NCBI GenBank assembly: GCA_034440615.1
Contig: JAOTOM010005049.1
Location: forward strand, 558,001-622,000
DNA length: 64,000 nt
Reading direction: 5' to 3'
Source: Ashinkailepas kermadecensis
Taxonomy: Eukaryota > Arthropoda > Thecostraca > Neolepadidae
Shown here: positions 1 through 11,189 of the stretch, one piece after another
Position numbering within the stretch: the first letter of the stretch is position 1
How the letters are laid out: every line of letters starts with the position of its first letter
Position numbers and translations under genes: made by a program
The notes under the pieces: generated by a model
The model's database searches: none
What the model saw: the letters and a program-made list of their open reading frames with translations, nothing else
What the model was told of the DNA's origin: nothing

Positions 1-30
1 CGTCTGCGCTCGTCGACGTACGATGCGTAG

Positions 31-350
31 GAGACCAGAACTTGTCGCACAGTTAGTGCAGCACGACACCTAGAGCAACGCGATCTACTGTCGATATACC
101 ACGGGCAGGAGACCAGAACATGTTGCATAGTTAGTGCATCACGCCACCTAGGTCAGCGCGGTCTACCGTCAACATACCACGGGATATGGACACGGGACAA
201 CGGGACATGACCAGAACATGTCGCACAGTTAGTGCAGCACGACACCTAGGGCAGCGAGGTATACTGTCAACATACCACGGGCAGGAGACCAGGACATGTT
301 GCACGGTTAGTGCAGCACAACGCCTAGGGCAGCGCGCTCTACCGTCAACT
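31..350. repeat. 78-bp minisatellite, 4 units
   Basis: Four diverged units begin at 31, 109, 206 and 284 with GAGACCAGAAC or ATGACCAGAAC. Each contains GTTAGTGCAGCACGACACC and TACCACGGGCAG. The 31-to-109 and 206-to-284 steps are 78 bp, and a 19-bp extra piece (about 183-205) separates the second and third units. The small open frame across it is a by-product. Confidence 0.85.
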
Positions 351-403
351 CAACACCCTGATCAATACTATATCCCAAATTATAAATAAAATATCCACCA
401 ACA

Positions 404-520
404 TCTTGCCTACCTATACCTATCCGACCTACCCATACATCCCACCTGCCTACCTATACGAGTAATCCTCCTACCTACCTACCTATACATTATCTACCTA
501 TCTAGCATATCTACCCCTGT
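404..520. repeat. CCTA-rich simple repeat
   Basis: Imperfect runs of CCTA/CCTATA with interruptions. Simple-sequence DNA with no other feature. Confidence 0.7.
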
Positions 521-810
521 TCAGTCGATCTCCCATAACACACGCATGTATCGCGTAACACACGCGTGGTCGCTACACACGCGTGACTCACCTATATCAA
601 TCCCACTTCATCCTCCAAAATTTGCCATCTTCCGCCACACAATTTATAATTCAAATGTAAGATTATTGGACCTGAAGAATGTAACCAACCTGCTTTTCAC
701 TACATTCAATGAAGGACTCTACCACATCACCAGGCTTTCCATACCATTGGATATACCACCCTTTGAATCACGGGTTTTGAGTTCTGACAAATATTCGTGG
801 AAGCAAAATA

Positions 811-955
811 CATGAAGGCAATGGGCGGTTCCAAATTGATTTTGTTGGGGGGGGGGGGTCACACTCCATGAGGTCTCATGTTAAAGGTGGAAATTATTGA
901 GGGGATAATCCAACATTGAGAGGGCAATTCCCCCTGAAAAGTATATAGAACAACA
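811..955 (+). repeat. Dispersed repeat family R2, copy a
   Basis: This stretch shares ordered words with 23,006-23,150 and, more weakly, 21,533-21,667: TGAAGGCAATGGGCGG, then CTCATGTTAAA, GAAATTATT, CCAACATTGAG and CCTCTGAAAAG/TATATA. A G-run of about 12 bases at 847-858 lies inside it. No terminal repeats or coding capacity are visible, so the class is unknown. Confidence 0.6.
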
Positions 956-1045
956 TCCATGCTTTGTCTGAACGTTTGTTGGCGTTTAACTGTTCTATAC
1001 CTTGTCTTGTCCAACCTGAATTGATGATCCCTATACACATGCAGC

Positions 1046-1315
1046 TCACGAGAAGCGCCACCTCGGCGTACCTAGATCTCCGACCTCGCCGGCCGACACG
1101 AGCGTCTCCGAGTCGAGCGACTCGCAGGAGCCGCCGAGCAGCAGGTGCCGGGAGGGCAGCTGGTCGTCGCTGACGGCACGCTCCGGCGGAGTGCCGCACG
1201 GCGTCACCGAGATGCTGGGCGGGCCGGCGCCGGCGCCAGCCGCCTCCAGTTGACAACGCCACGCGCTCCGCTCCGGCTCCGGCTGCCGCTCCCGCTCCGG
1301 CTCCCGCTCTGACAT
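1046..1315 (-). other. Candidate exon, unidentified protein
   Basis: An open frame on the minus strand reads MSEREPERE, then a Glu/Arg/Pro-rich and Gly/Ala-rich lead, then a non-repetitive segment with PPSISVTPCGTPPER, LPSRHLLLGG and CESLDSETLVSAGEVGDL. The composition is that of a Ser/Thr-rich soluble protein rather than repeat by-product. A plausible splice donor, CTAG^GTACGC, lies where the exon would end at 1,072; beyond it the frame meets a stop at 1,046. I do not recognise the family and find no second exon. It could equally be a chance frame in GC-rich DNA. Confidence 0.25.
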
Positions 1316-1367
1316 CACGCCGGCCGGCCGCACACCGTCTCACAACTGCAGCACGCTGCCGTCTCTT

Positions 1368-1770
1368 GTCGGCTTCAGCGGGTGGCCGAGTGGCCGGTGG
1401 CTTTGGTAATGTAGCCACCTCCAGCAGGGACTCGGCACGGTGGCTTACCGACTTCGGCAGGCGGACGGTTTCTCGCGACGTCGGGTCGGTCGACTTCTCA
1501 GTTCAGCTGATGGTGGTAGTGGCGGTGGCTCAGTGTTTAGATGGGTGGAGGTGGGCGCTCACTATTGAATCACTTTGGGCGGTGTCTTACTTCAGCAGGC
1601 TGCTTCTTACTCGTGATTTCGGTAGGTTAGCCGCCTCCCACTAACTTCGACAAGTTAGCCGCCTCCGCGAGACTTCAGTCAGGTGGAGGAAGCCCTCCGC
1701 ACGGCTTCAGCAGATTCGACGCCTTCTCACCGTTTCGGCCAGTAGGGCCACCTCGGCCAGACCGCCCTGA
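1368..1770. repeat. Degenerate GC-rich tandem repeat
   Basis: Recurring words such as GGTTAGCCGCCTCC, CTTCGGCAGG/CTTCGACAAG and CTTCAGCAG at intervals of about 30 bp suggest an old, diverged array. Boundaries and unit are uncertain. The stretch to 2,080 is unique GC-rich sequence with nothing recognised. Confidence 0.4.
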
Positions 1771-2083
1771 CCGCTAGTCCAGCTGGCACAGACTGGTGAC
1801 ACGCACTCCTCACGGATGGCTCCCCGCCCCGTGAAGACCGACACTGGACCGCCAGACGGTCACTGAACCGTCCGATCCTCACCAGATCGTCAGATCCGTC
1901 ACTGGGTTGTCCGCTACGCCCTGCACGCAGCACCGGCCACGGGCCGATTCAGAGGATAGCACGCTTCCTTGAACAGCGAATATCGCAGAAGAGCACTGCA
2001 CTCAATTCAAACGTCGCTTCCACTACCGCGACATCACGAGCCTAGTTTCCGTCGGCGGGAGCGCAACGGTCCGCTTGAGACCC

Positions 2084-2450
2084 CGTGCAGCTGGCGGTAG
2101 CGCCACCACTGCCCCGCCGCCTTCCGACGGCTACGGGCGGCGAGGGGGTGTCACCACAGCTGGCGGTAACGCCACCACTGCCCCGCCGCCTTCCGACAGC
2201 TACGGGCGGCGAGGGGGCCCCCCCACCGGGGGGAAACCCCCCCCCCCCCCCCCCCCTTTCGAGGTCGGGCGGGGGTGTCACCACAGCTGGCGGTAACGCC
2301 ACCACTGCCCCGCCGCCTTCCGACGGCTACGGACGGCGACCGTCGGGGGACGCCGTGCAGCTGGCGGTAACGCCACCACTGCCCGCCGCCTTCCGACGGC
2401 TACGGGCGGCGACCGTCGGGGGAGGGGGTGTCACCACAGCTGGCCACGTC
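2084..2450. repeat. ~73-bp minisatellite with a poly-C expansion
   Basis: CAGCTGGCGGTAACGCCACC recurs at about 2,086, 2,158, 2,285 and 2,358, with a decayed start near 2,438. Units also carry CCGCCTTCCGACGGCTACGG. A C/G-homopolymer expansion (2,218-2,262) lengthens one unit. Frames are open on both strands, so none is supported. Confidence 0.85.
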
Positions 2451-2726
2451 CCGGCGAGTGCAGCAGACGGTACACGGCCGCCGCCATCTGTGCTGGCTTA
2501 CAGGGCACACACAGGGACCGTGTTGACATCGCAACTGACGGCACAGCCGGCGCACGAAATGACAGGCAGCCGCAAATGTCCCAGGGGTACCGGCTGCACC
2601 GGCCGCCGGTACGCCGCCAGAGCACACGAGAGTCAACGGATTCACTCGCCGCCGCCCGCCGGCAGCAGATCCACGGTGGCCGAGCCGTGTCACCGTCACC
2701 ACACAACGGCAGTGTCGATGCATACC

Positions 2727-5220
2727 GGCCGGAGACTGTCACCAGATACACCAGCCGGAGACCGTCACCGCTAGTCAGTCGTCAGATACCAGCCGGAGAC
2801 TGTCGCTAGATACACCAGCTGGAGACTGTCACCAGATACACCAGCTGGAGACTGTCACCAGATACACCAGCTCGAGACTGTCACCAGATACACCAACCGG
2901 AGACTGTCACCAGATACACCAGTCGGAGACTGTCGTCAGATACACCAGCCGGAGAGCAGACTGTCACCAGATACACCAGCCAAATACTGTCACCAGATAC
3001 ACCAGCTGGAGACTGTCACCAGATACACCAGCTGGAGACTGTCACCAGATACACCAACCGGAGACTGTCGCCAGATACACCAGTCGGAGACTGTCGTCAG
3101 ATACACCAGCCGGAGAGCAGACTGTCACCAGATACACCAGCCAAATACTGTCACCAGATACACCAGCTGGAGACTGTCACCAGATACACCAGCTGGAGAC
3201 TGTCACCAGATGCACCAGCCGGAGACTGTCGCTAGATACACCAGCTGGAGACTGTCACCAGATACACCAGTCGGAGACTGTCACCAGATACACCAGCTGG
3301 AGACTGTCACCAGATACACCAGCTGGAGACTGTCACCAGATACACCAACCGCAGACTGTCGCCAGATACACCAGCCAGAGACTGTTGCCAGATACACCAA
3401 CCAAATACTGTCGCCAGACACACCAGCCGAGGAAACTATCACCAGACACACCAGCCGGAGACTGTCGCCAGACACACCAGTCGGAGACTGTCGCCAGATA
3501 CACCAGCCGGAGACTGTCACCAGACACACCAGTCGGAGACTGTCACCAGATACACCAGCTGGAGACTGTCACCAGATACACCAGTCGGAGACTGTCGCTA
3601 GATATACCAGTCGGAGACTGTCGCTAGATACTCCAACCGGAGACCGTCACCGCTAGTCAGTCGTCAGATACCAGCCGGAGACTGTCGCTAGATACACCAG
3701 CTGGAGACTGTCACCAGATACACCAGCCGGAGACTGTCGCTAGATACACCAGCTGGAGACTGTCACCAGATGCACCAGACGGAGACTGTCACCAGATACA
3801 CCAGCTGGAGACTGTCACCAGATACACCAGTCGGAGACTGTCGCTAGATACACCAACCGGAGACCGTCACCGCTAGTCAGTCGTCAGATACCAACCGGAG
3901 ACTGTCGCTAGATACACCAGCTGAAGACTGTCACCAGATACACCAGTCGGAGACTGTCACCAACCAGCTGGAGACTGTCACCAGATACACCAGCTGGAGA
4001 CTGTCACCAGATACACCAACCGGAGACTGTCGCGAGATACACCAGCCAGAGACTGTTGCCAGATACACCAACCAAATACTGTCGCTAGACACACCAGCCG
4101 AGGAAACTATCACCAGACACACCAGCCGGAGACTGTCGCCAGATACACCAGCCGAAGACTGTCGCCAGACACACCAACCGGAGACTGTCGCCAGATACAC
4201 CAACCGGAGGCTGTCGCCAGATACACCAGCCGGAGAGCAGACTGTCGCCAGATACACCAGCCAAATACTGTCGCTAAATACACCAGCCGGGGACTGTCGC
4301 CAGACACACCAGTCGGAGACTGTCACCAGACACACCAGTCGGGGACTGTCGCCAGATACACCAACCGGAGACTGTCGCGAGATACACCAGCCAGAGACTG
4401 TTGCCAGATACACCAACCAAATACTGTCGCCAGACACACCAGCCGAGGAAACTATCACCAGACACACCAGTCGGAGACTGTCACCAGATACACCAGCTGG
4501 AGACTGTCACCAGATACACCAGCCGGAGACTGTCGCCAGACAGAGACTGTCGCCAGATACACCAGCCGGAGACTGTCGCCAGATACACCAACCAAATACT
4601 GTCGCCAGACACACCAGCCGAGGAAACTGTCGCCAGACACACCAGCCGGAGACTGTCGCCAGACACACCAGCCGGAGACTGTCGCCAGACACACCGGCCG
4701 GAGACTGTCGCCAGATACACCAGCTGGAGACTGTCACCAGATACACCAGTCGGAGACTGTCACCAGATACATCAGCTGGAGACTGTCACCAGATACACCA
4801 ACCGGAGACTGTCGCCAGATACACCAGCCAGATACTTTCGCCAGATACACCAACCAAATACTGTCGCCAGACACACCAGCCGAGGAAACTGTCTCCAGAT
4901 ACACCAACCGGAGACTGTCGCCAGACACACCAGCCGAGGAAACTGTCGCCAGACACACCAGCCGGAGACTGTCGCCAGACACACCAGTCGGGGACTGTCG
5001 CCAGATACACCAGCCGGAGACTGTCGCCAGATACACCAGCCGGAGACTGTCACCAGATACACCAGATACACCAGCCGGAGACTGTCGCCAGATACACCAA
5101 CCGGAGACTGTCACCAGACACACCAGTCGGAGACTCGCCAGATACACCAGCCGGAGACTGTCACCAGATACACCAGCCGGAGACTGTCACCAGACACACC
5201 AGCCGGAGAGCAGACTGTCG
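2727..5220. repeat. 26-bp minisatellite, ~95 units
   Basis: The unit is AGACTGTCACCAGATACACC followed by AGCTGG or AGCCGG. Variants are CAC/CGC/CGT after TGT and CAGATACACC versus CAGACACACC. A divergent junction, CCGTCACCGCTAGTCAGTCG, recurs at about 2,764, 3,645 and 3,867, showing that blocks of many units were duplicated. Because 26 is not a multiple of 3, frames rotate through the units and give many overlapping frames that are not genes. Confidence 0.95.
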
Positions 5221-5261
5221 CCGCTAGTCCAGCAAGTTCGCAGCGTGTGGCAGATGGGAGA

Positions 5262-5362
5262 GACGCTGACGAGCCGCCAACCAGCCGACACCGCGGCGAG
5301 TGGCCGCTGACGAGCCGCCGACGAGCCGACACCGCGACGAGTGGCCGCTGACGAGCCGCCCC
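5262..5362. repeat. 41-bp short tandem repeat
   Basis: GCTGACGAGCCGCC recurs at about 5,265, 5,306 and 5,347, with GACACCGCGRCGAGTGGCC between. Confidence 0.75.
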
Positions 5363-5552
5363 GCGCCCACGACGCTAGTCCGGCCGCCGTCGACGGTACC
5401 GACGGCGGCCGACGCCTTATATGCGACTCCGACCTGACGCGCGCAGGTTACGCGTCGGCGCGCCACAACGGGGCTCGGCAGGCTGGCGTTGGGGCTCCAG
5501 GGCGCAGCGACCACGTCAGTCACTGTGCGCCCTGGATGGGTTGTGTCCCACG

Positions 5553-5760
5553 AGTTCGGTACCCCACGCTCAGGTTCGGTGGGTACCCTATATCTGCGTT
5601 CGGCATCCCACATCTGTGTTCGGCATCCCACATCTGTGTTCGGCATACCCACATTTGGCTTCGGTATCTCAAGTCCAGTGTTCGGTCCCCCACGCATGGG
5701 TTCTGTACCCCACACTTAAGTTCGATACCCCATGTTTGGCTTCGGTATGCCGCGGCTAGC
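5553..5760. repeat. 20-24-bp minisatellite
   Basis: GTTCGGCATCCCACATCTGT repeats exactly at 5,598, 5,618 and 5,638 with a 20-bp step. Diverged units (GTTCGGTA..., CTTCGGTAT...) of 20-24 bp extend the array on both sides. Confidence 0.85.
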
Positions 5761-5874
5761 AGCAGCGTGCCATCAGTATCAGTTCGGTATCTGCAGAGCG
5801 GAGCCTGACACGGCAGATATTTACACACGCCGCCACTGACCCTCTCGCCATGAGGCTCAGGCGGAGCAGTGCCG

Positions 5875-6255
5875 GTGTGATCTCCGGGGAAGTGATAAAG
5901 TATTCGTTACATAGGATATAACACCTTTTGAACACTGAATAGGCATCCTTCCCAAAGAAGTGTCCACGCCGTGCTTCTTGATGTTTGCCAATTCTCCATG
6001 TCTTGTTTCTAACAGTAGCCTGTGTATAAGTATCATGCTTGTACACACCATTACGGGTTGTGGTGTACAAGCTTTTCATGACATAGTTCCAGTTAAAGGG
6101 ATTACCTATGATGTTGTCTGTTATGCAATACAATTTGTTGATAGCATAATATTGTTATCATTATCGTTATCGTTAATATCGGTATCCCCGTATTAGTTGG
6201 TTCCCAAAATAAACGAAACGTACAATGATATTACGCTCATGGCTCAAAATTTATC
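5875..6255 (+). repeat. Dispersed repeat family R1, copy A (left part)
   Basis: Aligns in order with 50,020-50,560 on the same strand and 18,525-19,045 on the other. Shared words include GATAAAGTATTCGT, CACTGAATAGGCATCCTTCCCAA, GTTTCTAACAGTA, ATTACCTATGATGTTGTCTG and TAGCATA. The match breaks at TTAA (6,256) and resumes at 7,221, because a TTAA element is inserted between. R1 is at least about 500 bp, AT-rich, and of unknown class. Confidence 0.75.
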
Positions 6256-7220
6256 TTAACACGCGCCCTGGAGGGCCTCTGAAAATTACGCGCACTGGAG
6301 GGGGGGGGGGCGGATTCCGCCCCCCCCCCCTAAGATCTCGGCTCCTATTAAAGCTGGAGGAACGAAATTCGCAGGGTGGATGGGTACGGTAGTGGACTCT
6401 ATTATGTGCAGATTTCATGACCTTAGGTCAATATCTTCAAGGTCAAATGAGGTCACATTTGTCAAACTTTCTTGTTTTGCGTGGCTTGGCTTGTCATTGT
6501 TATGGATCGCTGTGATTGTGTTTAAATGCTACAAAATGGGCATCAATGATGTTTTGGACATTACTAATGATGCAATACAGATGCTAGACCCGACATTTGA
6601 CCTCAGGTCACCTATGTATATAGCAGCACTTTATCAGGTCAGTTACCTGTTCCAGTTACCGGAACCGGGCCGCCCGCCCGACTGCTCCATCGGGCAACTC
6701 GGCGCAATCGGCTTCGCGAAGAAAGGAGTGAAGTACATGTGTACAAGTGAAGTACATATCTGAATAAATTATGGAAACGCAATGACAAACAGTACAAATG
6801 ACAAACAGTAGTGCATTTATGACAACATACCAGTTGATCAAGTTTGGTTCCATTAGCCTGTCATGAACTTGACCTGACTTGACCTCGGTGACCTAACATG
6901 ACGTTGAAACTATATAGCATATCAATATACATCAAACAAGTCGCTAGTGTTGCCAAGAACACTTCCCTTTTGCAAAGATACGGGAAGCGCATCAGCGCCG
7001 ATTTTAGTGGTCTGGCGCTGGAATTTTTTTGGACTTTAGCGGCCCTTAACTTGAAAAGTTTTCGGCCGATTTCCATTTTTCTTGCTTTAAACGACGCGCC
7101 GGTCATTTCTAAGCAGGTACGCAGAGAATCGCGTATATCGACCGGTAAAATCTGCAGTTATGTACGAAAAACCGGAGGGGTGGGCGAATTTCGCCCCCCC
7201 CCCTCCAGTGTGCGTGTTAA
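6256..7220. mobile_element. TTAA-flanked non-autonomous DNA transposon E1 (piggyBac-like target)
   Basis: A 957-bp insert sits between TTAA at 6,256-6,259 and TTAA at 7,217-7,220. Ends are inverted: TTAACACGCGCCCTGGAGGG on the left against TTAACACGCACACTGGAGGG read inward from the right. Just inside each end lies a G-run/C-run hairpin with a GCGGATTCCGC or GCGAATTTCGC centre. The interior is AT-rich with several AGGTCA-type hexamers (6,419-6,470; 6,600; 6,869-6,900). No transposase is encoded. The R1 copies at 18.5 kb and 50.4 kb have a single intact TTAA at the same place, giving two empty sites. TTAA duplication is typical of piggyBac; the superfamily is inferred from the target alone. Confidence 0.85.
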
Positions 7221-7330
7221 ATGACATCAATTAATATCTTAACCATGCTTCCATGGCACATTTCGACATCCTACCGTCCTGGTTTCGACATCTCACGCCT
7301 AAAGAAAAGCCATTACTTTAGCACCGCTCG
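7221..7330 (+). repeat. Dispersed repeat family R1, copy A (right part)
   Basis: TTAAATGACATCAATTA followed by ATTTCGACATCCT, GGTTTCGACATCTCAC and CCATTACTTTA matches the corresponding parts of the other two R1 copies, completing the copy split by E1. Confidence 0.7.
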
Positions 7331-7387
7331 GGGAAGGTCACACCAGCAGAGCCCAGACCCCGAGCAGACAACTCACGATCACAGGGG

Positions 7388-8836
7388 CCGACACTGAACG
7401 CCAGATGTCCTCCATATGGGTCAACTCTCTCAAGCACAGGGTGGCGTCACCAAAACACTGCCCCACTGAACGCCAGATGTCCTCCCTGTGGGTCAGCTCT
7501 CTCAAGCACAGGGTGGCGTCACCAAAACACTGCCCCACTGAACGCCAGATGTCCTCCCTATGGGTCAACTCTCTCAAGCACAGGGTGGCGTCACCAAAAC
7601 ACTGCCCCACTGAACGCCAGATGTCCTCCCTGTGGGTCAGCTCTCTCAGGCACAGGGTGGCGTCACCAAAACACTGCCCCACTGAACGCCAGATGTCCTC
7701 CCTGTGGGTCAGCTCTCTCAGGCACAGGGTGGCGTCACCAAAACACTGCCCCACTGAACGCCAGAAGTCCTCCCTATGGGTCAGCTCTCTCAGGCACAGG
7801 GTGGCGTCACCAAAACACTGCCCCACTGAACGCCAGATGTCCTCCCTGTGGGTCAGCTCTCTCAGGCACAGGGTGGAGTCACAAAACACTGCCCCACTGA
7901 ACGCCAGATGTCCTCCCTGTGAGTCAGCTCTCTCAAGCACAGGGTGGCGTCACCAAAACACTGCCCCACTGAACGCCAGAAGTCCTCCCTATGGGTCAGC
8001 TCGCTCAAGCACAGGGTGGCGTCACAAAAACACTGCCCCACTGAACGCCAGATGTCCTCCCTGTGGGTCAGCTCTCTCAGGCAAAGGGTGGCGTCACCAA
8101 AACACTGCCCCACTGAACGCCAGATGTCCTCCATATGGGTCAACTCTCTCAAGCACAGGGTGGCGTCACCAAAACACTGCCCCACTGAACGCCAGATGTC
8201 CTCCCTATGGGTCAGCTCTCTCAGGCACAGGGTGGCGTCACCAAAACACTGCCCCACTGAACGCCAGATGTCCTCCCTATGGGTCAGCTCGCTCAAGCAC
8301 AGGGTGGCGTCTCCAAAACACTGCCCCACTGAACGCCAGATGTCCTCCCTGTGGGTCAGCTCTCTCAAGCACAGGGTGGCGTCACCAAAACACTGCCCCA
8401 CTGAACGCCAGATGTCCTCCCTATGGGTCAGCTCTCTCAAGCACAGGGTGGCGTCACCAAAACACTGCCCCACTGAACGCCAGATGTCCTCCCTGTGGGT
8501 CAGCTCTCTCAGGCACAGGGTGGCGTCACCAAAACACTGCCCCACTGAACGCCAGATGTCCTCCCTATGGGTCAGCTCGCTCAAGCACAGGGTGGCGTCA
8601 CCAAAACACTGCCCCACTGAACGCCAGATGTCCTCCCCTGTGGGTCAGCTCTCTCAAGCACAGGGTGGCGTCACCAAAACACTGCCCCACTGAACGCCAG
8701 ATGTCCTCCCTATGGGTCAGCTCGCTCAAGCACAGGGTGGCGTCACCAAAACACTGCCCCACTGAACGCCAGATGTCCTCCCTGTGGGTCAGCTCTCTCA
8801 GGCACAGGGTGGCGTCACAAAACACTGCCCCACGAC
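7388..8836. repeat. 72-bp minisatellite, ~20 units
   Basis: The unit starts CCCCACTGAACGCCAGATG and contains GGGTCAGCTCTCTCAAGCAC and AGGGTGGCGTCACCAAAAC. Variants are TATGGG/TGTGGG, CTCTCTC/CTCGCTC and AGGCAC/AAGCAC, and TATGGG and TGTGGG units tend to alternate in the second half. The 72-bp period equals 24 codons and the unit has no stop in several frames. This yields open frames of 518 aa (+), 249 aa (+) and 251 aa (-) over the same DNA; being open on both strands argues against coding. Confidence 0.95.
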
Positions 8837-9541
8837 CGCTGAATGGACAAGTTTCATGTCCGGACAGGCCGTATTTTTTCAAGTTGCACTATTTATTTTT
8901 TATTTTAAAGACGATGGTGGCATTCATTTATTTCTTAAAAATCCCTCAGTTACTTCAATAATTCAAAGAAGCACCTCAGAATGCCACACTTCGTGAGTGG
9001 TCAAAATATTTGTGACGTCACATCTGTAGAGTTCAGCGAGGCTTGACTGCCGCCCATTATATCTTCCATTTGGGAAGCTGCTAGTTAGAAATAATCGCGA
9101 CAGTTTTAGCAACACATCCGATCGTCCGGGGCAAATGGATCGTAGAAAACGACGCTACTATTCTTGTTTGCGCCGATGTATACAAATGCAACTGCAAGTA
9201 AGTCAAAAGCAATGTTCATCGGCCTCCCGACGGCCGACAAGGTGAGGACGTTGTCCAGCGATTCTGCACGCCGAGACAGTCCGCTGATCTCTGCTAGTGG
9301 CCCCGTTTGCTGCGACGAACATTTCCATGTATATGCACCACTGGTAGACAGGGGTACGAGTATTTTGATAGGCGTGGGCACGCCTTAGGATGAGGGAGGA
9401 GACTGAAACCAGAGTACATTCCTCAGAAGTGAACATTGACGTTTTTCACATCAAGGTTTAGCTTGAAAACGGTGATTTTTACCTTCCAATTTTGTGAAAA
9501 CTCCCACAAAATAGAGTTTTTAAGGGTTATAAATTTTATAA

Positions 9542-9544
<3 letters not shown>
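8837..9544. other. Unique AT-rich DNA, no gene supported
   Basis: Short frames on both strands at 9,106-9,388 overlap and neither shows a recognisable motif. No repeat seen. Confidence 0.5.

Positions 9545-9546
<2 letters not shown>

Positions 9547-9585
<39 letters not shown>
9547..9585. repeat. Poly-A tract of 39 bases
   Basis: Uninterrupted A run preceded by TTATAAATTTT. It could be a retroposon tail, but no retroposon body or matching duplication was recognised upstream. Confidence 0.9.
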
Positions 9586-9588
<3 letters not shown>

Positions 9589-10828
9589 CAAAATGTCAAG
9601 ATAAAAACCTAAACAAACCTGACATAGCCAAGCCTAACCACATTGCTTCATGCAGGTAAAATATATGCTACATTTATCTCGTGAATACATTAAAGCACAA
9701 TAATGTCAGGCTGCCATTACATTTTGCAACAAACTACAGAAACCCCAGCAGTAGTATACTTGTACTGTTTTTCTCAAGCTCAGTCAAATTCCACAATATG
9801 TCTGACATTAATTATTTTTACATTATTGACATTCATGTAAAAATTAAGCCAATAATCCTTCTAATAATCCATCTAAAATCCATTGCAGTTCTAGCTAACG
9901 AATCACTTCAATTTTCCATTCGATAGTCATCCCTTTTCACATTATCTCTATCCTTTTTGCAATATCTCCATTGACTTCAATATATTGCGGTAATTGGAGC
10001 AGGTATCTTACCCACTCTGTTCCATCACAATACTGCTTGAAGATATGCTAGGACATCTGCCGAACTATCACAATACAAATGTGCATTTCAACTGCATCTC
10101 TATGTATTTGCTCATATATTTTACCAATCATGTGATGTGAGATGTGCAATATTCACAACTTAAAATAACTTGACATGCTATTCATTGATCATTTATCAAG
10201 TACTTGCATTGGGATACAGCTTGCAGTTTACCCCACTACGGAATGCCAATTATGGAACAGCTTCTGCTTGCTGAGGGGAAGCCATGGTATTTGTTCAGCT
10301 AAGCCACGCATAATTTATGTCATTGTCTTTTCCATTATTTTACTCATTTTACACATAAACATAGTAAAAGCTTTTGCTGTTTGTACGCACCGCACTACGC
10401 CAGATTTGAAACAAAAATGTTGGTTGCTGTATTACCACCATAAATGATGGTAGCCATAATAGATAATCATAATTACCATAATATATTATCTACCCTTCCA
10501 AGCTTCATATCTTCCTAAAAATTTGTAACATTTCAGTATCACAAGCCCTCGCCCTAGTATCCATGACGCGGGACGGTTGAAAAACTTCGCATGAAACAAT
10601 CCAACGTACGGTTCCCTGTTTTGCAGGCTTGGCCGCTTCGGGACCACGACATATGTGACGGCATTGCTACGAGAAGGTTTTTTTAATCGAGGGCAACCCC
10701 TAGGTTAAATTATTAAATTATGCTGTAAATGCTTCTCCTGTGACACAAATATTTCAGTTTTGTCTATGAAGTATTATTACCGCTTTTTCGCAACCAAAAT
10801 CCATTACGTGAAACTTGTCCATTCTGAG
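9586..10828. other. AT-rich unique intergenic DNA
   Basis: Low-GC, non-tandem sequence with only short frames. Nothing recognised. Confidence 0.5.
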
Positions 10829-10950
10829 ACAGAGCGGCCCCATAATGACGTCACCAGCTTCCCCACAACGCCGTGCACGTGAGCTCAGCGACAGAGCGGC
10901 CCCACAGTGGCGTCACCAGCTTCCCGACAACCCCACCCACGTGGGCTCAC
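10829..10950. repeat. ~62-bp tandem duplication
   Basis: GACAGAGCGGCCCCA, then TRRYGTCACCAGCTTCCC and GACAACSCC...CACGTG, occur twice. The second copy starts at about 10,890. Confidence 0.8.
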
Positions 10951-11189
10951 ACACGCCCTCTCCGACCGCGGGCCGCCAGGGCCGACGGTAATCAGACCCC
11001 CGGCCAGTCGCAGTGTTTGACCTGTTTGATTAGGGTCACGACAGGAAGTCGCTGCACCAGCGCACTGTCAGCCGGGCAGTGGTGCCGACTCAGCCGGCGC
11101 CGTTCACGGCTCATCGGCTCCGAGTCGGTCAACACGTGCCTCACCGGCGCGGCGACGGGCACTGCCGCCACCGTGCAAACGATCTCGGT

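Noticed and set aside
7405..8961. 518-aa open frame with 24-aa repeats
   Set aside because: It lies in the 72-bp array. Comparable frames are open on the other strand and in another plus frame, and it runs into unrelated AT-rich DNA. A stop-free 24-codon unit explains it.
9106..9388. Overlapping 74- to 92-residue frames on both strands near 9.2 kb
   Set aside because: No recognisable motif, no clear splice sites in the same phase, and two strands are equally open.
9547..9585. Poly-A tract as the tail of a processed pseudogene
   Set aside because: No coding homology or polyadenylation signal at a suitable distance and no target duplication could be found.
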